Positions 1 to 13,841 of a stretch of DNA of 64,000 nucleotides are shown here, piece by piece. The position numbers were made by a program, and so were the translations under genes. The notes beneath the pieces were generated by a model. It saw only the letters and a list, made by a program, of their open reading frames with translations, made no database searches and was not told the DNA's origin. The first letter of the stretch is position 1. Every line of letters starts with the position of its first letter. The DNA lies in contig NC_084974.1 in assembly GCF_963691925.1 (NCBI RefSeq), forward strand, positions 12,569,080 to 12,633,079, written 5' to 3'. Source of the DNA: Scomber scombrus (taxonomy: Eukaryota; Chordata; Actinopteri; Scombriformes; Scombridae).

Positions 1-1950
1 CTCATTTCCCACCATGTGGCCTCAACATTTAACTCAGATCAGTCTGAAGTGCACAAGTATTTTTAATGAGGTTAACATGTACATTTCCTTTTACATTGCA
101 ACCCAGAATAATAGCTAATGTCAGCTTTTTCTGCTAATTCTTAACAAGGATTCAGCGATATGTGCCAATATGTTACTCGTACCCTCGACAGATGGCATTG
201 ATGACTTCTGGGGCGCTGCCTGACTGGTTTCCAACATGAACTACACATAATTGTTCCCTTCCTTGTTCTCTTTCCATCTGTTCTCCACCTCCCAGTTGTA
301 ATCGGCTTCTCTAATCTTGATGCCCAAATACACTAAGAGCCAAAGAAATACACACACAAAAAAAAGCATGAGAAACTTCAACACATGTAGCCCCTCCGCC
401 CACATAAACACACACACACATATGCAGGCCATCTGACTCATCAGTGACTTTAACACATGCAGCACAAACATACGGTATACTGTGTTACAAATGTACAATC
501 AGCACTCACTTCATATGGGATTCACACTCGTTCACCACATATTTGATTAACTTACAGTTGCCTTATGTAATGCACAGCTGGAATGATAACTATAGGAACA
601 TCTGCCAGCCAGGATCAGTCACTACATCTCTTCGACCTCTGTTATGCTGCCACCAATCAAATCTTAAGCTCAACACATGCACATTGCAGGTAGAGACAAC
701 AGAGTGAGTGCTGATATTCATTAGCACATTATTAAAGGCACAGTTTTCCTGTGAAAGATTCCTGACTGGCTTGAAGGACACCAGGCTGAGAGAAACAACA
801 ATAAATAACTGATCAGAGAATCAATGTCAAAATCAAAAGACACCCTTCACGCTGTAAACTAGGATGTGACAGGAGGCTTGTGCTGTGTAGCCGAGCTTCT
901 CATCACAAATGCATGATGACTCGCTACACTTACCATTCTGCAGATGTCCAAGACACAAAATGCACACACGACTCAGCAGAGGACAGCGACAGCGAGCTGC
1001 TCCAGGTCTGTACAGACAAACCTTTTTTTCGCCTCCAGCTCCAGCAGTCTTACAGCCAGACATTAATAACATAACGCTGCACACAGACACATGCTGCATT
1101 CAGGGCTTGACGGCTAGTGCTGCTGCAAAAAGGAGTAGCAACAATGGAAAAGGAGAAAAGAGCATGCTTGACCGTCAGACAGAAATCAGGAAAAAAACAG
1201 GTGGGAGCTGGAATATCCTACAACAAGCACAGCAGCACTGGTGTTGTAGATACATGTCGAGAAAGTTTCATTGTCATGTCCTACACAATTATGATGAATA
1301 AGGTATCTTTGCCTTTATAAAACTGCTAAAGAGACCAAAGTGAACTATAGGTTTTGTAAAAATTGCACCAATTATATATCAGGTAGATGTTGATCTTTAT
1401 TTAAAATGCCCTCACTACAACAATGGAATGCAATTTCAGTGAAGAGATGATAACATACGATATATGATGATTGTCTGTATCATAATGGATGCATGACAAG
1501 ATGCACATGCACAGCTTCACAGCTTATGATGAAATATTTTCTCCCAACGAATTCATCTCAGTCACGGTGCACATTTTGATTGACAACCAAAATGATAACT
1601 TTTGCAACAACCTGCAGCTCACACTACGGTTTAAAAGCTGTCGCCTCTGCTGTGTTTAGGTTACTTCTACATCTCACTACAGTGTGTTTGGGTACATTCG
1701 GTGGGGCGTGATAATATTTATTCAGGCTGGGCATAGCCTGCTCCCTTACTTACACATGAACCCACACATGGGCGGGTTGGACTGCCTTTGATGGTGCAGT
1801 GTCAAAGTTAGTACTTCTGTCCTTTTCAGCTCAAGCTTGTCACTGAGCGAACACAATGCTGAGAAGACTCAAACCTTTTTATATTTTGCTGATTATGATC
1901 ATTTTTGTCTCTTTAGTTCATTCAATGACACATCAACTTGACCTGCACTG
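1..1950. other. Non-coding stretch at the left edge
   Basis: No recognised gene. It contains one segment (934-1007) with strong minus-strand splice signals, listed as a finding. Other frames are short and unsupported. Confidence 0.4.
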
Positions 1951-4107
1951 TTCTTTTTTTTCTCATTCATTTTTTATTGATGTGTCAAAAACATAAGCAA
2001 ACATAACACATTGTTTATGCATGTACAACCATCAACCTTCAAAACTTAAGCCCCCTTCCCTCCCTCTCATCTTCCCTCCCTACCCTCCTTTCACCCACCC
2101 CCCCACCCCAGGACTCCCCCCACACACCACCACCCTCGTGGCATTGAAAAGGATTGACAGATCAGATCTATGTCAACAGTTGGTCCTTCAATTTGGATAT
2201 TACATTCTCCCATTGCAGTACAGTGCGTGGCTGAGCATTATTTATTGGTAGAAAGGTCCTGAGTTTTCCAGTGCCGCACAATTATCTTTTTGGCTGCAGT
2301 GAGGCCTGCAAGCCAAATTTTACGGTCTTTATCCGCCGGAGAAAGGCTAGAGTCATCGTTTAAAAGATGCACCACAAGTGACATAGGGAAATTGACTCCT
2401 GTTAACATCGTAATCGCAATCGTCTAATTCTTGTCCCAGATTCTATATGTCTCTGTCCCAGGCTTTCATTCCTGGCGTAGATGTAAATTTATGGGAATTC
2501 AATCTATCATATAAAAATGACCCTATAACTGAGATACCAACTCAGAAAAACTAAGGATAGTACCTGCCCCATTAATGTCCTGCAATGTGTAGATTCCTTT
2601 AGCTTCCCATTGTTTATTAATGAAAGCTGCCCATTTTATTTGTGGTTGTTTGCTGTTCCACACATAGCCTCTTAGTAACGCGTCTAATTTTTTCCAGTAT
2701 CCTACTGTAGGTGCAAGTGGTATCATTGAGCTTACAAAATTGATACGTGGTAAAATGTTGAGATGCGGGCTGGAACTGAGCTTGGTAAATGTTTCCATCT
2801 ATTTATATCCTCTTCTATTTTTTTCAAGATTGTGGAATAATTTATTTTTGCTACTGACATAGGGGAGGTGTTGATTCTAACACCCAGATAGAGAACCTCC
2901 TTTAAAACACTTATCTGAGATGGGAGATATATATTACTTTGATCTGTGTTAAGCAACATAAGTGCTGATTTTGAAAGATTGACCTTATATCCTGATAGGC
3001 ATCCAAATTTTTCCAGTTCTGTTAGAACATGGGGAAGTGTATGTTGGGTATTTGCCATGTAAACTAATGTGTCATCAGCATAAAGCGAAATAGAGTGTGA
3101 TGTTGGACCAACTGTAATTGGTAAGATTGTAGGAGAGTTTCTTATTAATTGTGCCAGGGGTTCTATGGATAAGGTAAACAATAGGGGGGACAGTGGATCC
3201 CCCTGCCTTGTGCCCCGTCTTATGTCAAATAATTCCGACATACCTCCCCCGACACATACTCGGGCTGAAAGGTTGGCATATAATGTTTGAATCATCTTAA
3301 TGAATTTATCGCCAAACTTAAATTCCTTCATTGCCCTCCACAGAAAGTGCCACTCCAGGCGATCAAACGCTTTCTCAGCGTCTAAAAAAATCTCACATTC
3401 TTCCTCTAGGGTGGATATATTTTCCGTAACTTGTATTTTTTAAGATGGGAACTGAACCGTATGGCGTTATTTCGTATGAACCCCTTAACCGAAGCCCAAA
3501 CCATGGGTTTATCTGAAATACTGTCTTTATTAAGCTTAATAAATTCTTCTAGGCCTGATTTTAGTTGAGTTAGAAATTCTTCATTTTTTAGAAGGGTGGA
3601 ATTAAACCTCCATCTACTGAATTTATTTTTGATTCCTCCATAATTAAATGTGGAGATAACTGGGTTGTGATCAGATCTGTATCTGGGTAAGATTTCTACA
3701 TCCACTAAGTTTGACAGTTGGGAGGAAACCAGAATGTAGTCTATTCTTGAAAAGGTTTTATGCCTTGTGGAAAAAAATGTAAAGTCTTTAACAGAGGGAT
3801 TGTGAACTCTCCACACATCAGTTAAATTCAAGTCAGCTATAAAGAGGTTAAGTGCTTTGGAGGCAGAGTCCTGAGAGCTTGATACTGCTGAGGATGATTT
3901 ATCAAGGTTGCAATCTCTAAAGGCATTCATATCAGAACCAACATATAGTTGATAATCATTCAACTTCAATAATTGTGATGTGACTGAAGAAAAAATCTGC
4001 TTCAAAAATGGTTGGTGCATATAAACTTACAAAAGCAACCTTTTTGCCCTGGATAGATGTACAGCAAAATGCTAGCCGCTCCTCTTTGTCGGCTAATACT
4101 ACACTTC
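1951..4107 (-). mobile_element. L1-type LINE, 5'-truncated and internally deleted
   Basis: Endonuclease part (about 4107-3420): KKVAFVSLYAPTIFE, GSDMNAF, SRIDYILVSSQL and RSDHNPV, the second half of an APE-type domain. Reverse-transcriptase part (about 3405-2523): FLDAEKAFDRLEW, RRGTRQGDPLSPLLF, SLYADDTLVYM (YADD at 3071-3082) and LPRINFVSSMIPL. Between KKYKLRKI and FLDAEKAFD the whole linker and RT motifs 0-2 are missing. A frameshift near 2770 separates the RT core from the C-terminal part. The 3' end carries AATAAAAAATGAATGAG and an A-rich end near 1951. Dead copy. The L1 clade is judged from the RT motifs. Confidence 0.9.
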
Positions 4108-7100
4108 ATTAAAAGTGCTGCACAATTCTTTGGTTTAAATCAAAAGTGCATGAAATGATTTGCAGCACATGTTGAGCATCACCAGTGCTCACAACTCAAA
4201 TAAATGAGGTGTCAAAAGGAAATGACACAGTCTCAGTCTCGCACATAGTGAGATGTGAACATGTAACTCACATCCAAAAAAGGAAGTGAAATATAAGCAG
4301 TGCTGTACATTTGTGACAATTATAATATTATTATAAAATGTATTTATGTTGGTATCTGCCTTTTTTTTATTAATGCTGAAATTAACATGTATCTGCTGCA
4401 GCATTCAAGCAAGGATTTACATGCAAAAACAAAGAGTTGAATTGTTTTTTCAACTGGCAACCCATTAAAGCTACCCACTCTTCACTAGGTAATGCTGCGT
4501 CTCAGCATCTACAGAGGTGGAAGCACCGAGAGACAGCATTTTATACTTGGTTTCTGCAGATGTGAAAACACTTGAGCAATAAATGTCAGACAGTAATTAG
4601 CTGTATATTTCAGGCTGGCAGATGTGCCTGCCAATGGTAAGTCAATAAATGTTAGCCATGTTTCTGTGGAAAAACAGTAAAAAGCAGAAAAAAATCCAAA
4701 CTTGTCCTCATTCTTAAACTGGGTCATTGCACCATCTGACAGGTCCTGTGTGCATTGAGAAGACGGGTTGAGCAGATTCAGGATTCAGAGTACTACAGCT
4801 ATGAAATGACAAAGCAAGTAACGTTATAAATAGCGAATGTGTAATGGTATACTGAGTTAAATCCATCTGCTGTTTTCTTCTTTTCTGTGTTGTTTTCTCG
4901 AATTTCCTGAGTTGGCAGTAAACTTTTTCTTTAAATCATTCGATGCTTTTATGTAAAAGCCAAGACTCAACAAGGCACCTGGCACGGAGGCAGAGTTTTG
5001 AGATGAAGTGAGTTTAACCTGGCCGATGAGTAAGCATCCAAATGGCTCAGACACAACACTAAATAGTACAGAGCTTCTCCAGGGGAGGAATTCAACTCAT
5101 CTAGAGCTGAGAAAAAGCCTCTTCAAGGGTTACAAACACTCATTCTGTGAGTTGAGCTGAGTGGAGTGATGAACTCCTGCTATGTAGCCTTGGGTCTTCG
5201 TGGCTTCTGGGAACAGCAGGGACTGTGCCATGATGCAACAGCGTGACAGTGATGTGGAGAGAAGGATGTGGGTGAAGGGCAATTTGGGAGAAATTTACAA
5301 CAGTGACAGAAAGACAGTAGGATGGGGGGAGAAAAAAAAGAAGCTTTGAGCAATGCAGAGACTAGTGCACAGATAAAGCAAAAGTCAAAGGCCAGAACTC
5401 AAATAACATCTCACGAGGGCTGATTTTTTTCTTTGGCACTGTACACGCTATCCTCCACAGGCATGACCCCAAAAGGACAAAAATGATCAGCTTGCCTATG
5501 AAGTACAGTCATAAAGTTCACATTCCTGTCTTCCATTCAACTCTGCTCAATTACAAAAAGTTAAATATGGCTATAATGGCCACAAAAATAGGGTAACTGT
5601 ACATAGCAAAAGGCCTCCGGCACTTTAGAAAGTATTCTGTTACTGCATCTGTTGCTGAAGCACACACTGTGGCACTCAGGAAGTCCGTCCACCATATGTT
5701 CATAATATAATCTCCATAAACACAGGCCAAAAATAGCAGATTTGTTACATGAAGTGACTGAGGCAAACAGCTAAGAATGAGCAGTTTACTGTCACGTTAA
5801 GTTTACTCTATGGACAACAAACACACAGATAATGATGTCAACGACTGTCACACTGCGCCTCATACTGTACTTAACCCTTGAGCAGTGTAAGTAGTGTTGA
5901 TTTTCAGTAGTTAGTATGTGTGTGAGCCACTGGGTGGAGAGTCAGTGACATTAATCTGGTCCATGCAGGCCATCTGTGACTGAGGAATAAGCGTCCTGTG
6001 TTAGTATTTGTTTAAGCCAGTGTGTGATAGCTGTGGTTGTGTTACTATGAGTTAAGCTCCAGATGTGTGTGACTGTGTGTTTATATTCACTGATGCTCGT
6101 GGGTCTATTTATCTATCTATGTGAGTGGACAGATTGCTGACAAAGCTGCCATCGTCTAGCCAGCAGCTGTGCTCTGCTAATAACAATAATCCAGTCAGCC
6201 TCATCTGTAATGTACAGAAAACCACAGCTATTTCAGACAAGAAATAAATGAAATACCATCTCACCACTAATTTCACAACTGTGAGCATTTTTATTTTCAT
6301 TTAGGGATGGGGTCCCCTCATCAAGTCTAATTCAGCTTACCTTTCAACATTTGCAAGTAACTAAAGGATGAAATAACTAAAACTCAAACATGCCTAATCA
6401 TCTTTTGTGGGCAGAGAAAGCAGAAAAACTACAGTGGAAGCCTCATTAATGTTCACAGCCTGAAACTGAGATGAGCAGGAAAATATTTGACGTTCGTCAG
6501 ATGTATGACACATTCAATTAATGGCCAGCTACTTACTACAAAGTTTAACTGGGAGACTCTTAAAATGATGTGAAGTGATCAGTTAGATCATTTTTGTAGA
6601 GAGGAGTCTGGACTCTGTTGGTTCCTGATGACAACAAAAACACGCTCAGTGTTACAGAGTGATGTCTCTTCACTCACAAATAATCTTTGTCTGAATTGTG
6701 ACACCAGCTGCAGAGAGTAGATTAACCAGAGAACAACCAAACTTTTTGTTTAAGCTGTTAAAAAAATAACACTTGAGCTGATCTGATGTGCTATCTGTGA
6801 TATCTCTCATTTTAACCAGAAACAGTGACAGGCAGATGAATATAAGAAGCCTGCTACCTACATGTTGACCATTGGTCTTTGCTAATAAATAAGAGTGAGG
6901 CGAGACAAAAGGTTTGATAAGAATCAGGGTATTTTTCAGTCTGGGAACCGGATAGAAAATGCAGTCCGCTATCTGAATCTATCCTAGTTTTGATAGAAAC
7001 AGATTTCTTTGAAGAGTCTCCCAGTTTCGCCAGACACAAGGAAAGTTGTGAAACTGGTAAATGTCCAAAGCAATTTTAGAGTGTGGAAACTTGTAACAAT

Positions 7101-10100
7101 TGCACACAATGTAATGAAAAATGTGGCCACATGGCACAATAACCTTTTGCAAATAATACGTTGTTAAATTTTGCACCAACTACTCCATCATGCTATTTTG
7201 AATATACTGAGATAGCAAACTAAGATCAAATATGGGAATGCACATATATATTATTAAGTGAATGTTTCATGCATCAGACTTTGATATGAATTTCAAATGC
7301 ATGAGCTAAAGCGAAGACACACAAATACATGAGGTCATACACCTAAAGCTGTGACAGAGACCTGGCTGCAGTTCAATCTGTGAACATCACTGACTGATTA
7401 GAAATCAACCACAAAGGAGATGTCCTTATCACTGCACTGGACTGCAGACTAATGCTAGTTTAAGGAGAGGGATTTGGGTAAGATGACATTAACCTTTACA
7501 GAGGAGCTGACATGCACACCTCCAAAATGTGCAGCTCTAAACATCAGGCCAGATGCTGACCTGTGGAGCAGGGAAGACTACCTGAAAGCACTGGTGTAGA
7601 GCTTCGATATCCAGTGTTATCTAGAAGAGGTGTTTGTCACTCTGTCAAATTAATTCACTATAAACACAGATGCACCCACCTGTGACTTGTCTTCATCCAT
7701 TATGTTCACTAATGAGGGTGTCAGACTTAATGGTCCTACAGCACACATATCCATTATATATAGCTGTCTGTTACTGTTTAATGTTCATACTTTGACATAA
7801 AGTCATGCTAAAGTAAGTAAGAAGGACGTCTCTCTTATTCTGAAATGTCTGCTCATATCAGCTACAGTGAATCACAGTTACGACAAAAATGGTTTCTCCT
7901 CATAATATAAATAGGCATGATTTCGCAGTGTTGACATGTCCCATGGGTAAAGTACTTTCCACTGTGTGAATCACATAAAAAGCTTACAGCTATGAGCTAA
8001 TGTAGGCAGCAGGACACAACAGTTGGCACTTTCTGGAGGGAAATCTGCAGCAGCGGGAATGGATACCCCTACCCCTCAGTACAGACATGCATGACTTGAA
8101 GTTTAAATACATCAATAGAAATGTGAAAAATGCATAATTTCAGGGAGGGACTTTTCTTTCTTGTTCCCTTCTACTAGTTGGGAGCAGGAATCTGATTGCT
8201 GACCTTAGTCTGAATTCTCAGGCTAGCTCTATTAATAGCCCAGACACCAGCGAGCGCAAGACTCCTAAGTCAGCAGCCAGAGCTTGCTGGCCAGGCCCCG
8301 CTTCAATCTGGCTCTAAATGGACTAGATTGATGATTTGAAAGAAAAACAAGACTCCTGAATCTTCTCAACTCATTCATTCTTCAGTGCTTAAAAAACAAA
8401 GCATGATACAGCTAAAACATACAGCACAGCAACACAGGACAAAGACCTTTAATGTCAGTCAATGTCAGGCATACAGATATTAATATCTGCAAATGCATTA
8501 AGATAAAACCTGAGTCTTTTTAAGCAGAGTGTTGTGCTTACAACATGACAATACCTAAGCCTTCACCATTTCCCTCTAATGGTAATAATGCAGAGAAAGG
8601 GGCACCCTGTTGGCACTGCTCCCAGGGAAACTGGGCAGCAATGTGAGAGAGAGAAACGCTGCTATGCATCATTCAGAGTAGTGAAATGGGGCTTTTGTCT
8701 ACACAAACTCTGAAACAAAGTATGGTATTTAGAGAATATTGGTTTACTGTAGCCCCAACACTAACAATAATTTGTTGTAAATCAGTCAAAAAAAAAAAAA
8801 AAAAATTGCCTAAATTCAGCAAAAGATCAACAACTTCTGACAGGCTTCTGAGATGTGACTCTACACACACATCAAACTTCCGTCCTGCTATAAACTACGA
8901 CTCTCTGTGTTTACGGTGACAGAAATAAGAGATCAATTTACTGTTTAAGCTTCTTTGTGTGACAGGAATTCCTCCTGATGTTGCTTTCCTTAAACCGCTG
9001 AGGCACTGGTGCACATTGTCCTGTGACGTTACGCAATGCCAAGATCTCTTTTTCAGGACCACTCGTGCTGTAGTTTTCCCAGTGAAAACAATGTCATAAC
9101 CAAAGTGGCTGAGTGGAAAAGGCCACAACTGTTATTTTGGATAAACACTGGATGGACATCTAAGAGCTACAATCCCTACAATCTTTCTCCCTATTGTCTT
9201 TAAAAAAATAACCAGTACAACTTAACTTTGCCGTACCGTAAGCACAATGTCATGAGAGCCATGAGAGCCTGAGACCTATTTTAATGCTCAAATAAGTGAG
9301 TGACATTGTGCCCTTCACTGGTTACAAGGTTAAATATTCAAAACATACATTGTAAATGTCCCCAGTGTGTGTTTTGTAATGTGATCCGATGCATGACCGC
9401 AGGTAAAACACATTCCCGCTCCTTCTGGCTGCTCTTAAAATATGCCACATTCCTCACAAACATAAATGTGATGGACAGGCGGCACATGAGGGCGGCTGGC
9501 AGTCTACTGTGGCAGCAGTTAACAGGTGGAGTGAAAGGGCAAGGACATGAGGGTGTTTATTTACTACCATGAGTCTGCTCTGTGGTGGGAAATTACAGGA
9601 CCCCAAAGGGGTGTTTGAAACTTTTTCTGGAGACATGAGAGTACGCACTTGACTTAAATTGTGGATGGAAGGAAACAACACAGCAGTGAGTGTGTGGGAT
9701 CACAAGCATGACATCTCATTTACTCACATTACAAACATGTAGCAGATTGCTGATATGCAGCTCAGCTAAATACATGTAATTGATGGAGGGAAAGAGACGT
9801 GTACTGTAGGTGGACAGCAGAATATGCACCTTGTTAGTTAAAGACCCTTGGTACACCTACACTGGTGTTTTAATTACTGTGTCTGATTAAACCTCCTCTG
9901 AATTTGGAGTCACAGCGGATTAGTTTAGTCTGTCTAGTCTAGTCTAGTTTAGTCTATTTAGTCTGATTTTGTTCACTTACCATGAGGAATGAGGTGAGAC
10001 GTATTTGCTTATTTTTTGTTCACATGGTTCTCAAATGTGCAGCAAGTTTGAGAGTGTTTATAGACTCCAACCTCCTGTGAGGGTGAGCATCACCTTCAAA

Positions 10101-13100
10101 TACAAATTAATGTTTTTAGTTTAAGTAATAGTGACTGTGAAAGAGTTATATTGCCAAAATGATCAAGCACTTTCTCACTGACAGAAACACACACATGCTC
10201 TACATTAAACACAATTTAGTGTCGAGTTTCAAAGAGACCCCTGCAGACAGGAACCAGTGATATTGAAACAGAGATCACAGCAATGCCTTAATAGCCTTTC
10301 TATATGAGTCTGGCCATCCTTAGACTCAGTGCTCAGAGGTAAGTCTACTTACAAGTGGACAACTGGAATCTAGGTCAAGTCTAGCAGTTTGTGTATGTGA
10401 GGTATCTGGGATTTGTATGTGGCTGAAACTACAGCTCATTACCTCAGGTAAACATCAGTTCAACCTCAGGAGACTCTTGATTTTGGGAAATAATATGGTT
10501 ATCTTCAGCAACACAGATATTTGTGTATATAATAGTTATTCTAAGAGAAATTATGTTTTGGCTCATCTTTTAGATAGATAGAAGTGAGCATGACCTCATT
10601 CTTTTGTACAGACATTTGATGGAAAGCTGTAAGTAGAGTTAACCTGCAGTGAAAGCCCTGTTTTCTGCGTCTTTGTCAAAATGTTTAATTAAAAGACACT
10701 TACTAAAAGATACTTTGGATACTTAAAGAAAGGTCTGAATAAGCACTGGCTGTGTATATCACCTCATAAAGAGTTGCCCGTGGCAACCTGTTAATCTCCT
10801 TAAAACTACCGGATGTTTTGCTTGTTTCCATCCACTGACCAGGAGTCTAAAACGAGACTAAAAGAGGTTTTCAAACAGTAAAAATGAGGAAGTCATTAGC
10901 TGCTTATGGTGCTTAAATACTAACGCCAGCTCCATAAAGCAGCCAGTAATGGGCATCCATACTCTATGTCCTGTTAACCTTTGAAGATCATACTGTATAA
11001 ACACACAGACACACACACATATGATAAGATAGACACCTGTAATTAAAACAACCTCACACAGAGCAACAGTAAATGAGTATGTGGTTTCCTGCCAGTCAGA
11101 GGTTTTTAAACACAGTAATTTGGGTTAAATCTCAAGCAGTATCATTGTAAATTCATTGCGAGTACCCTTAAATTAGGAAATATAAATAGAAATATACGTG
11201 TAAGGGATGTAAAAACATTATTTGTGACTTTAATCTCAAGTTGGAAGTTATCTAGATTTACTTGTAAACTGTTTATACCTCAATGAATTTTTGTAGGTAA
11301 GTGTTCAGATTTCAGTCTGTTTGCAAAGAGCACAACTGTATGAATAAACTTGTATGAAAGGCTCTAGAAGAAGCTGCACAAAGTCTGATAAATTGCCTCC
11401 ACTGACATAAATTAAGTCAGCGTAAATTGTGTTTGACGATTACAAGTCTGAAAATAAAAAAAAGTCTTGGGAGTTTAGGGACAGACAGAAGTTAGTGTAA
11501 AGATGCTAGTGTCTCCAGCCTACATTACCCACTACTAGTTGCATTATGGTTAATGTAGGCACTGGGTTTAAACAAGGAAGAAGAATACATCGAATGAAAG
11601 ATACAATATCTCTGGCTCTGCAACATCAATTTGAATACTTAAAAAAGACAAAACCCATAAGATTGTCTTATAGATAAACTACAAATAAATCACATTTATT
11701 CTGACTGAGTGATCAAGATTTACAGCACTTTTTTGAAATAAAATAAAAAAAGTATACCTATTTCTTACTATTTGTCTTAGGTTCAGAAATGTGAGGCTGG
11801 AGATGAGTATAAATAAGGCTCCTGATGTGGTTTGAGCTACTGGCTAACAGAGAGGTCAACATCCCACAGGTATGTGAGTGTTTATGTGGACGGTATAGAG
11901 AGAAACCCTGACACCCAAGGGAGTGACTCAGGCTGTTTTAGATAGACCGGGGAGCTCTTTCATACACCGGAATACAAAAAAAGAGAAAAAACAAGTGTGG
12001 AAAGAAGGGAGACATAAAAGGGGAGAGAGGTGAGGGGAAAAGGGGGAGCTGGCTCAAGGGATCGGGGGAGGCCGGGGCTACGCTTCTCCCTTTTTGATCC
12101 TTCAATGAGACACACATGTTGTGGTGTTCACCCAGTTGGTATGATCCCAATTCTCACAGAAGCACATTTCTTCCTCCCTAAAATCACTACCAATTCCTTC
12201 AATCTTCCATTCCCCAAACACTTCACATTTCAAATCATTTACTCCACTACAGAAGAGTCATTCAAACTTTTCTTGAAGTCTCTTGACTTAAATACAAACC
12301 ATCGTGATCACGGTTGTAATGTCACACAGCGACGTGAAACGAATCAACATCCAGTAGAGTACCTGAACAGGTCATGAGCTGATGCACAGAGACCATCGAC
12401 ACTCATCTCACATACACACTGCAGCTGACAGTTACTCAGACATCCTATACAAATTTTAAAGACTCCAAGAAAGATGAAAGAGATTTGACATGTAGTATCA
12501 CATCACTATGAATCATATAATTTGTATATATGGTGACACAGACTTTTGTGTGTTAATGTACTAGATTGTCTCCCACAGAGAATACAAGAAGACGTTAGCA
12601 AATTTCTATTTATGGTACTCATCAAACTATTCACCTCTCAAAGAGCAGTAAATATTTACTATATGGTGGCTTGCCTGCGCTGTGGTTATGGCTTCAGTGT
12701 CTGGTTTCAAAAGGGAGGGCTGCGGAGTGATGTGGATTAAGTGACGCACATGTGCTCTCAGACAGACATGCACACAGAAAGTGTCCGATGTGATGGAGGG
12801 AAAGAAAATGCACACACAGGGGTGATGGTAAAAAAAAAAGAGAGAGCACCTGGTCTGAGCAGCTAGCTTGTGTGTAACAGCTGCGATTTCCTGTTTATGT
12901 CGAGAAAAAAGGGGGTTAGTGAGTGTGTTTGATGTTAAAAGAACAGCATATTCAAAATTACAATATAAATATGTGGCTGATTTATTCCCTCACATAGAAA
13001 GAAATAAAAAGGGACATCTGTCTCCCTCAATAAACCACTTTCTAAAATGCTAATTACAGTAACATTCCCTAAATATTGTGGTTGTATCTTCAACTCTGAA

Positions 13101-13455
13101 CCTCCTCTTCTCCTCCATCCATCATCATCTCACAGCACGATAACACGTTCTGCTTTACTTACACCCAAGAGCTTAAATCTGATACCATCTGGCTAAATAT
13201 CTGTTTGGTCTGTGTGTGTCTGTGACTGTGTCTGCTGGTTGCGGTGATGCTGATGGTGTGACTGGAAGAAGATGGTAGGCTGAGCAATCAAAAACTGGTT
13301 TCTTTACTGGTATTTCATGTTGGATATATACATGGCTGGCTGCTTCTGAAGTAAAATGACACTTGACCAGATTCTCTCCATGACTGCACATCTGTGAGCT
13401 CTCTTATCTTTTGTTATCAGCATTCTTTATAAAAGTCTGTCAAACTTCATGCGTT
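4108..13455. other. Non-coding stretch, no certain gene
   Basis: AT-rich sequence with small tandem patches (TAGTC-type pentamers at about 9921-9970, an A-run at 8788-8805). No gene, LINE or splice-supported exon was recognised. Confidence 0.5.
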
Positions 13456-13820
13456 ACCTTAAGCTTTCCACATTTCTACTCAGCTGTTTCGCCTCATCAT
13501 CAAGCTATCTTCAGCACCATCCTTCCTTTTCCTTAAACTCCATATCAAATTATCCAACATGAATTCCTTTTCATCCTCGACACCCAGATCTTGAAGATAA
13601 AGGGCCAATTTGCCCTCCGTTTTACCCAATGGCAGAGAAAAGTAAGGGGTCTTATGTTCTCCGGGGACATCCTTTACTACATCCCATGTCCTCAAGAAGA
13701 TCTCCACCATCTCATCTGCTCTTCCTTTAGGCTTGCCTGGCATTTCCTCTCGCTGTCTTGCAGCATGGTGGGAGCATCTGGAAGTGTTTTCTTAAGGGGT
13801 GCGGAGGGCGCTGCAGCTGA
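13456..13820 (-). other. Unidentified coding-like block
   Basis: On the minus strand an open frame with coding-like composition: REEMPGKPKGRADEMVEIF, LRTWDVVKDVPGEHKTPYF, LQDLGVEDEKEFMLDNLIW, ending MMRRNS and TGA. One frame over, immediately downstream, DDEAKQLSRNVESL runs to a plausible donor AAG|GTAACG at 13456, which suggests a frameshifted exon or pseudogene. An acceptor-like CACTTCCAG lies at its upstream edge. No family was recognised. It could be an exon of the gene starting at 23557, a decayed transposon gene, or chance. Confidence 0.3.
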
Positions 13821-13841
13821 GGACCATGCTGGTTCTGGACA

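Noticed and set aside
10317..10345. Plus-strand 15-nt microexon between TCCTTAG and GTAAGTC
   Set aside because: Too short to support without transcripts; no flanking gene on that strand.
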